From the NCBI RefSeq assembly GCF_900539295.1, contig NZ_UQBH01000035.1, positions 1-18,805 on the forward strand: DNA of 18,805 nucleotides, given 5' to 3'. Below the pieces are notes generated by a model. It had not been told where the DNA came from. It searched no databases and worked only from the letters and a program-made list of their open reading frames with translations. The DNA is from an uncultured Megasphaera sp. GTDB lineage: Bacteria; Bacillota; Negativicutes; Veillonellales; Megasphaeraceae. The translations under genes and the position numbers were made by a program. The stretch's first letter is position 1; the number at the start of each line of letters is the position of its first letter. Of the stretch, positions 14,259-18,805 are shown piece after piece.

Positions 14259-15482
14259 ATGAGACCTTACGCAAAATTATATCTGACCAAAAAAGGGGAA
14301 CGGGCCGCGAAAACCGGCCATCCCTGGGTCTATGGTGAAGAAGTGACTCGTGTCGACGGAACTTATAAGACCGGCGATATCGTCGACGTCTACAGCGATA
14401 AAGACCGCTACCTCGGCACGGGCTTTGCCAACGACATCTCTAAAATCCGAGTGCGCATCGTATCGCGCAACGCTAACGACCGCTTCGACGAAGCCTTCTG
14501 GCAGCGCCGGGTGAAATACGCCCTTGACTACCGCTGGACGGTCATGGGTGAAACGGATTTTGCCTGCTGCCGATTGATCTTCGGCGATGCCGATGAAATG
14601 CCGGGCCTGACCGTCGACCGCTATTCCGACGTCCTCGTCGCCCAGACCTTATGCTACGGCATGGATCAGGTGAAGCCCATTATCTTCAAGGCCTTGGTCG
14701 ATGAATTGGCGGCCATGGGCGTTGCCATCCGCGGCATTTATGAACGAAACGACGTCAAAGTCCGCGAACTGGACGGCATGGAGCAGTACAAAGGCTGGTT
14801 TGAAGCCGATTACCTGCCTCAGCCGGGAAGCGTCATAACGACCATCGAGGAAAATGGCATCCGCTATGATATCGACGTCGAAAACGGCCAGAAGACAGGG
14901 TTCTTCCTGGACCAGAAATACAACCGCCTGGCCGTCGCTAAGATCGCTGCCGGAAAGCACGTCCTCGACTGCTTTACCCATACCGGTGCCTTTGCCCTCA
15001 ATGCCGCCAAGGGAGGCGCTGCCAGCGTCACCGCCGTCGACGTGTCTCAGGAAGCCGTCGACATGACGACGACCAATATTTACCGCAACGGCTTAGAATC
15101 CATTGTGACGGCGAAACAGGCCAACGTCTTCGATCTCTTGACCGAGATGGCTGACCAAAAGAATCGCGACTACGATTTTATCATCCTCGACCCGCCGGCC
15201 TTTACCAAGTCCGGTCACACCGTGCACAACGCCATTCGGGGCTATAAGGAAATCAACCTGAAGGCCATGAAGCTCCTGCCTCGCGGCGGCTATCTGGCGA
15301 CCTGCTCGTGCTCTCACTTCATGCGCGACGATCTCTTCCGCCAAATGCTCCACGATGCGGCGAAAGACGCCGGCGTCCACCTTCGCCAAATCGAAGGGCG
15401 CCAGCAGTCTCCGGATCATCCCATCCTGTGGAACGTGCCGGAAACGAATTACTTAAAATTCTACTTGTTCCAAGTCGTATAA
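14259..15482 (+). CDS. rlmI: Class I rRNA large-subunit methyltransferase (RlmI-like, 23S rRNA m5C)
   Basis: SAM-dependent RNA cytosine-C5 methyltransferase of the RlmI/YwbD family, expected to modify 23S rRNA. Residues 1-75 form a PUA domain (KLYLTKKGERAAKTGHPWVY start), followed by a middle domain and a C-terminal Rossmann methyltransferase. The SAM-site motif VLDCFTHTGAFAL lies near 234-246, the acidic AVDVS strand follows, and motif IV is DPPAF at 311-315. The catalytic cysteine is expected in the CSCSHF motif. At 407 aa it is near the usual 390-400. It starts 12 nt after hslU with AAAGGA 8 nt upstream, and a strong terminator follows, so it closes the trmFO operon. The family is secure; the exact nucleotide modified is taken from the E. 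coli homologue. Confidence 0.85.
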   Translation: MRPYAKLYLTKKGERAAKTGHPWVYGEEVTRVDGTYKTGDIVDVYSDKDRYLGTGFANDISKIRVRIVSRNANDRFDEAFWQRRVKYALDYRWTVMGETDFACCRLIFGDADEMPGLTVDRYSDVLVAQTLCYGMDQVKPIIFKALVDELAAMGVAIRGIYERNDVKVRELDGMEQYKGWFEADYLPQPGSVITTIEENGIRYDIDVENGQKTGFFLDQKYNRLAVAKIAAGKHVLDCFTHTGAFALNAAKGGAASVTAVDVSQEAVDMTTTNIYRNGLESIVTAKQANVFDLLTEMADQKNRDYDFIILDPPAFTKSGHTVHNAIRGYKEINLKAMKLLPRGGYLATCSCSHFMRDDLFRQMLHDAAKDAGVHLRQIEGRQQSPDHPILWNVPETNYLKFYLFQVV

Positions 15483-15487
15483 ATGAC

Positions 15488-15531
15488 AACGCCGCTGTTT
15501 CAGTGCTGATGCTGAGACGGCGGCGTTTTTT
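15488..15531 (+). terminator. Intrinsic terminator of the trmFO-hslVU-rlmI operon
   Basis: A 16-bp stem (15488-15503 with 15512-15527, two G-U pairs) with an 8-nt loop, followed by a U-run to 15531. It starts 5 nt after the rlmI stop. Confidence 0.92.
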
Positions 15532-15628
15532 GGCATAAGCGACCTTTTGGCGAAGTGTCGGGGCGGGAGGAGTTGCTTTTTTGGCATGAGAAAAACATAA
15601 TGTAATGAGTAATTGATATGGCTGTTTG

Positions 15629-15657
15629 TTGAAATTGTGGCGGCAGCGATATATAAT
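15629..15657 (+). promoter_or_regulatory. Promoter of the DsbA-like gene
   Basis: TTGAAA (15629-15634), 17 bp, TATAAT (15652-15657) is a near-consensus vegetative promoter. The predicted start near 15664 leaves a leader of about 105 nt before the ribosome binding site at 15756-15762. I see no riboswitch or terminator in that leader. Confidence 0.75.
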
Positions 15658-15768
15658 CGGCCTAAGAAGAGAATCTATACGATTTTTATCAATCTTATGA
15701 GACAGCGGCCCTAGGCTCTTATCCCGTTTGATTGGTAAGGATGAGTGACCAGACGAAAGGAGTATACC

Positions 15769-16635
15769 ATGAAACCTATTGAGATTGTCAATTACAGTGA
15801 TCCTGCTTGTGTTTGGTGCTGGGGGACAGAGCCCATTTTTAGAGCGCTGGAAACCCATTATCCCAATCAATTTTCCATTCGTTATGTCATGGGCGGCATG
15901 GTGCGCAGCCTGAAGGATTTTGATGATGAAGTCAACGGCATTGGCGGCGGCGATGCCGACAAGATCAACAGCCAGCTTCGGGAACATCTGGCCGAATCGA
16001 CGGCAGTCCATCACATGCCCGTCGCCGTCGACAAGTACCATTTGTTTTCGGAACAGTTTGACTCGACCTTTCCGCAGAATATCGCCTATAAAGCGGCCCA
16101 AATCGCAGCTCCTGACCGGGCCGACTATTTCCTGCGCCGCATCCGCGAAGCGACCATGACCGAAGGGGCTGTTACCGGCGACTATGCCGTCTTAGAGAAG
16201 CTGGCAGAAGACTTCGGCCTTCCCATGGATGCCTATCGTGAAGCCCTTAAGAGCGGCGAGGCTGAAAAGGCCTTCTGGAGTGACGTCGATGAAGCCATCG
16301 CTGCCAAGGTCAACGTCTTCCCGACCGTAACCCTGTCCGTTAACGGCAAGGCAGAAACCTTTGGCGGATACTACACCTTTGCCGACTACGTATCCCGCAT
16401 TCGCAAGCTGAGCGGGGGAACGTTGGAACCCGTAGCGCCCGACGCTTCTTTTGAACACCTGCACCAAATGCTGACCGATTACCGGCGGCTGGCGGCGGAA
16501 GAAATTCGCTGCGCCTTTGCCTTTGAATCGAAGGCTGCTTTAGAATCGTGGCTGGAGCCTTATCTTTCGGAGGGAAAACTAAAGAAAGAACCGTGCGGAA
16601 CGGATGATTATCTGATTTCTCTGACTTCTGTCTAA
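15769..16635 (+). CDS. DsbA-family thiol-disulfide oxidoreductase (cytoplasmic, CVWC motif)
   Basis: A 288-aa thioredoxin-fold protein with an inserted helical domain, of the DsbA/FrnE/SpxH-like group. The active-site dithiol is Cys14-Val-Trp-Cys17 in SDPACVWCWG, right after the first beta strand, and the cis-proline is Pro185 in NVFPTVTL. No signal peptide or membrane segment is present, so it should be cytosolic, unlike periplasmic DsbA. Related cytosolic proteins act as redox enzymes or as adaptors (SpxH/YjbH guides Spx to ClpXP); which applies here cannot be told. ATG 15769 is chosen because AAAGGAG lies 6 nt upstream; GTG 15745 lies before that site. It is a single gene between two terminators, with a strong promoter. 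Confidence 0.85.
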   Translation: MKPIEIVNYSDPACVWCWGTEPIFRALETHYPNQFSIRYVMGGMVRSLKDFDDEVNGIGGGDADKINSQLREHLAESTAVHHMPVAVDKYHLFSEQFDSTFPQNIAYKAAQIAAPDRADYFLRRIREATMTEGAVTGDYAVLEKLAEDFGLPMDAYREALKSGEAEKAFWSDVDEAIAAKVNVFPTVTLSVNGKAETFGGYYTFADYVSRIRKLSGGTLEPVAPDASFEHLHQMLTDYRRLAAEEIRCAFAFESKAALESWLEPYLSEGKLKKEPCGTDDYLISLTSV

Positions 16636-16695
16636 TCCCTGTATCTATTTTTTATATGAATCGTGAATGAGCCGAGTTGACCGGCTTTGCAGCCG

Positions 16696-16742
16696 AAAAC
16701 CTCTGTCAGCTCGCATTTGAAACGGAGCCGATGGAGGTTTTT
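16696..16742 (+). terminator. Intrinsic terminator of the DsbA-like gene
   Basis: AAAACCTC... (16696-16712) pairs over 17 positions with 16725-16741, with one A-C mismatch and two wobbles, around a 12-nt loop. A U-run ends at 16742. It isolates the DsbA-like gene from the TetR unit. Confidence 0.8.
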
Positions 16743-16798
16743 CTTTTGAAAAGAAGGGGATATAAAGCATTTGGGACTAAAATAACACCGAATCAAAG

Positions 16799-16845
16799 TC
16801 ACTGAACACTATTCATTGATTTTAATTCACTGAATGTGATACAAT
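16799..16845 (+). promoter_or_regulatory. tetR promoter with overlapping operator-like repeats
   Basis: The promoter is TTGATT (16816-16821), 18 bp, TACAAT (16840-16845) with an extended TGA before the -10. Two symmetric elements overlap it. TCACTGAA (16799-16806) with TTCATTGA (16812-16819) is an inverted repeat with a 5-bp centre, 7 of 8 pairs matching. ATTCACTGAAT (16825-16835) is an 11-bp palindrome. The octamer TCACTGAA recurs as a direct repeat at 16827-16834, 28 bp downstream. The placement between -35 and -10 suggests autorepression by the TetR protein. Confidence 0.5.
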
Positions 16846-16877
16846 GAGTTCATCCCAAAAAGCTTGAGGTGACATGC

Positions 16878-17477
16878 ATGACCAATAGACAGGTGGCGGC
16901 CCTTGAGACGCGGCGAAAGCTTCTCGATGCGGCCAAGAAAATTGTCTGTGAAAAAGGCCTGGTCAATACGTCGGTGGCTGAAATTACCAAGACCTGTGGC
17001 GTGGCCAGCGGTACCTTTTATACCCATTTTAAACGAAAAGAAGACATCATCTATGCCTTGAGCCGCGAGATGTATCAAGAGATTTTAGACCAAGCCAAGG
17101 CCTTTGACGGACCCTTTATGGAACGGTTGGTGTTCTTTATGACCAACTTTTCGGGCTATATCGAAAAGAGCAGCCTGAAGCTCTGCCAGGAATGGGTGCG
17201 CAATACGGTTGACCCTGACTTGATCGATAACGGAGAGGATAAACCCAAGGTCTACATCGATATCGATGCCGTGACCGGCCTCATTCTGGACGGCATCGAA
17301 CGAGGCGAGGTCAAAGCCGATGCACCGGTAGCTGTCTTGGCACACACCCTGGTCGACGTCCTCTACGGCCAAATGCTCTGCTGGGATATGTCCGGCGGTG
17401 CTTACAGCCTCGAATGGCGGACCAAAGAGTTTTGCCGCATCTTTCTGCCGGGCCTGATGGCGCCGTACTTGGCGTAA
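16878..17477 (+). CDS. TetR/AcrR-family transcriptional regulator
   Basis: A 199-aa helical repressor. The N-terminal DNA-binding domain has the TetR helix-turn-helix at about residues 31-50 (TSVAEITKTCGVASGTFYTHF), ending in the family-typical FYTHFKRKEDI. The ligand-binding domain (about 60-199) is not recognisable by sequence. ATG 16878 is chosen because GAGGTG (16866-16871) lies 6 nt upstream; the GTG at 16869 falls inside the ribosome binding site. It is transcribed toward an aldo/keto reductase and a tautomerase with no clear terminator between, so it may control those genes and itself. The inducer is unknown; carbonyl or aromatic compounds would fit the neighbours. Confidence 0.88.
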   Translation: MTNRQVAALETRRKLLDAAKKIVCEKGLVNTSVAEITKTCGVASGTFYTHFKRKEDIIYALSREMYQEILDQAKAFDGPFMERLVFFMTNFSGYIEKSSLKLCQEWVRNTVDPDLIDNGEDKPKVYIDIDAVTGLILDGIERGEVKADAPVAVLAHTLVDVLYGQMLCWDMSGGAYSLEWRTKEFCRIFLPGLMAPYLA

Positions 17478-17574
17478 TTTTATAAGAATCACGGAAAGTC
17501 GCCTTGTCTGCCAATGGCGGGTTGAGTTGGAGCTTTTCCTTTATCGTAGATATTATTTTTAGAAAGGATGGATC

Positions 17575-18446
17575 ATGATGACTACCAAGATTGAAAGCGT
17601 AACCTTAAATGATGGCGTAAAAATTCCGGCCTTTGGTTTCGGGACCTTCCAGATTCCCGCTGACGGCAGCACCTATCAGGCCGTAAAGGAAGCCCTTAAT
17701 TAGGACTGTATCACATCGATACGGCAGCGGCCTATTTCAATGAAGCCGAAGTCGGCAAGGCCGTTCGCGAAAGCGGGATTCCCCGGGAAGACATCTTCGT
17801 GACCAGCAAACTCTGGCTTCAGGATTACGGTTATGAAGCCGCTAAGAAGGGCATCGACACGTCTCTTCGTAAACTCGGTTTGGACTACATGGACTTATAC
17901 CTCATACACCAGCCCTATGGCGACGTCCCCGGTGCCTGGAAGGCCATGGAAGAAGCGAAAAAAGCCGGTAAGATCCGCTCCATCGGGGTCAGCAACATGA
18001 CGCCGAAGATCTGGAATTCCTTCGTACCCCAGTTCGATACGATACCTTCGGTCAACCAGATCGAATTCAACCCTTATTACCAGCAGAAAGAAATCAGAGC
18101 CATCATGGCCAAAGACAATGTATATCTTGAAGCCTGGGCGCCTCTCGGCCAGGGCAGTCCCCAGCTTTTCAGCGAACCGACCATTACCAAAATCGCTGAA
18201 GCCCACGGCAAAGATGCCGGCCAGGTCATCCTCCGCTTTGAATACCAGGACGGAGCCATCATCTTCCCGAAGACGACCAAACCGGCTCGCATGAAGAGCA
18301 ACATGGACATCTTCGACTTCGCCTTGACCGACGAAGAAATGGCTGCCATGCGTGTCCTCGATACCGGCAAAGGCCGTCACGATCCCGATGCTCCGGGCGT
18401 CGCTGAAATGCTGCTGGCCAATTTTGACGTCCACGCGGACGATTAA
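17575..18446 (+). pseudogene. Aldo/keto reductase, broken by a one-base frameshift
   Basis: A NAD(P)H-dependent carbonyl reductase of the AKR superfamily, near the 2,5-diketo-D-gluconate reductase group. The first frame (ATG 17575, AAAGGA 6 nt upstream) encodes the normal N-terminus with DGVKIPAFGFGTFQI but stops at TAG 17701-17703 after 42 codons. The rest of the protein continues in the frame one base back: LGLYHIDTAAAY from 17700 to the stop at 18446. One lost T (AATTTAGG to AATTAGG) explains it and restores about 290 aa, normal for the family. In restored numbering the tetrad Asp49, Tyr54, Lys79 and His112 is intact. The distal part has only an internal GTG (17799) without a ribosome binding site, so no active enzyme is expected unless the shift is a sequencing error. 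The 17700 site lacks a canonical slippery heptamer. Confidence 0.87.
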
Positions 18447-18474
18447 AAAATAATCATAGAATCGAGGAACAAAC

Positions 18475-18705
18475 ATGCCCTACATTGCCATCAAAGCGTA
18501 TCCGAAAGACGAAGAAACGAAAAAGCGCGCTGTCGAACAGATTCAGGAAATCTTCTTAAAAACCTGGGGCTGCCCGGCACAGGCCCTTACCATCTCCATC
18601 GAAGAGTTCCCGCCGGAAGACTTCGATAAAAAAGTCCGGGAACCGGAAATCCTCCCGAAACTGGACAAAATGATGATCCTCGACGGAGAAAAAAAGTATA
18701 AGTAG
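18475..18705 (+). CDS. 4-oxalocrotonate tautomerase-family protein
   Basis: A small 76-aa tautomerase with the catalytic N-terminal proline exposed after removal of Met (MPYIAI...). Length and the beta-alpha-beta pattern (strand 2-8, helix about 12-31, strand 37-44) match the 4-OT/YdcE group, which forms dimers or hexamers and handles enol-keto interconversion. The physiological substrate is unknown in most members. GAGGA lies about 8 nt before ATG 18475. The gene is 28 nt after the aldo/keto reductase and shares its terminator, so they are probably co-transcribed and may act on related carbonyl compounds. Confidence 0.88.
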   Translation: MPYIAIKAYPKDEETKKRAVEQIQEIFLKTWGCPAQALTISIEEFPPEDFDKKVREPEILPKLDKMMILDGEKKYK

Positions 18706-18712
18706 AAACGAG

Positions 18713-18747
18713 AAAGGACCGATACCTGAATGGTGTCGGCCCTTTTT
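18713..18747 (+). terminator. Intrinsic terminator after the tautomerase gene
   Basis: AAAGGACCGATACC (18713-18726) pairs with GGTGTCGGCCCTTT (18732-18745), with one mismatch and one wobble, around a 5-nt loop, followed by U residues to 18747. Confidence 0.85.
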
Positions 18748-18773
18748 CAGTTATTGGCGCCGAATAGGCATGA

Positions 18774-18798
18774 TAAAACCCCCAGTTACACTGGGGGT
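18774..18798 (-). terminator. Terminator of a convergent gene beyond the right edge
   Basis: A perfect 9-bp stem (18778-18786 with 18790-18798, core CCCCC/GGGGG) with a 3-nt loop. Read on the minus strand it is followed by TTTTAT, so it would end a minus-strand gene lying right of the window. Confidence 0.6.
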
Positions 18799-18805
18799 AA
18801 GTAAA

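Noticed and set aside
17478..17574. Separate promoter and terminator between tetR and the aldo/keto reductase
   Set aside because: TTGGAG (17527-17532), 18 bp, TATTAT (17551-17556) is a weak match, and the GTCGCC/GGCGGG pairing is not followed by a proper U-run, so neither is called.

Overview
The window reads as chromosomal DNA of a low-redundancy, moderately GC-rich Firmicute. The most likely source is the Negativicutes (Megasphaera-like Veillonellales). This is inferred from protein flavour, a tRNA-dependent T-box leader in front of a leucine operon, strong AGGAGG-type ribosome binding sites and a topA/trmFO/hslVU neighbourhood. No rRNA or marker gene fixes the species.

Layout: (1) 1-1714, a minus-strand DEAD-box RNA helicase (CshA/DeaD type) with its own extended -10 promoter and an intrinsic terminator. 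(2) 1866-7010, a complete leucine operon: promoter, T-box riboswitch with a CTC (Leu) specifier and attenuator, then leuA-leuC-leuD-leuB and a terminator. The genes cover the steps from 2-ketoisovalerate plus acetyl-CoA to 2-ketoisocaproate. (3) 7068-9483, promoters and topA (DNA topoisomerase I). (4) 9461-about 10880, an IS200/IS605-superfamily element of the tnpB-only (IS1341) type on the minus strand. It carries a predicted right-end guide RNA, and its tnpB is interrupted by one in-frame amber codon. It sits between topA and trmFO and appears to supply the last seven codons and the stop of topA. (5) 10901-15531, trmFO-hslV-hslU-rlmI, a tightly packed operon for tRNA m5U54 methylation, the HslUV protease and 23S rRNA methylation. 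Its first gene has an unusual leader in which a hairpin separates the Shine-Dalgarno from the start codon. (6) 15629-16742, a monocistronic DsbA-fold thiol oxidoreductase. (7) 16799-18747, a TetR-type regulator with repeats over its promoter, followed by a frameshifted aldo/keto reductase and a small tautomerase. The right edge carries a terminator for a convergent gene beyond the window.

The points most worth a second look are the hairpin-bridged trmFO start, the TnpB element whose predicted guide matches the topA 3' end, the clean single-nonsense lesion in tnpB, and the one-base frameshift in the aldo/keto reductase. I found no clearly new multi-gene system; most genes are housekeeping genes of known families.
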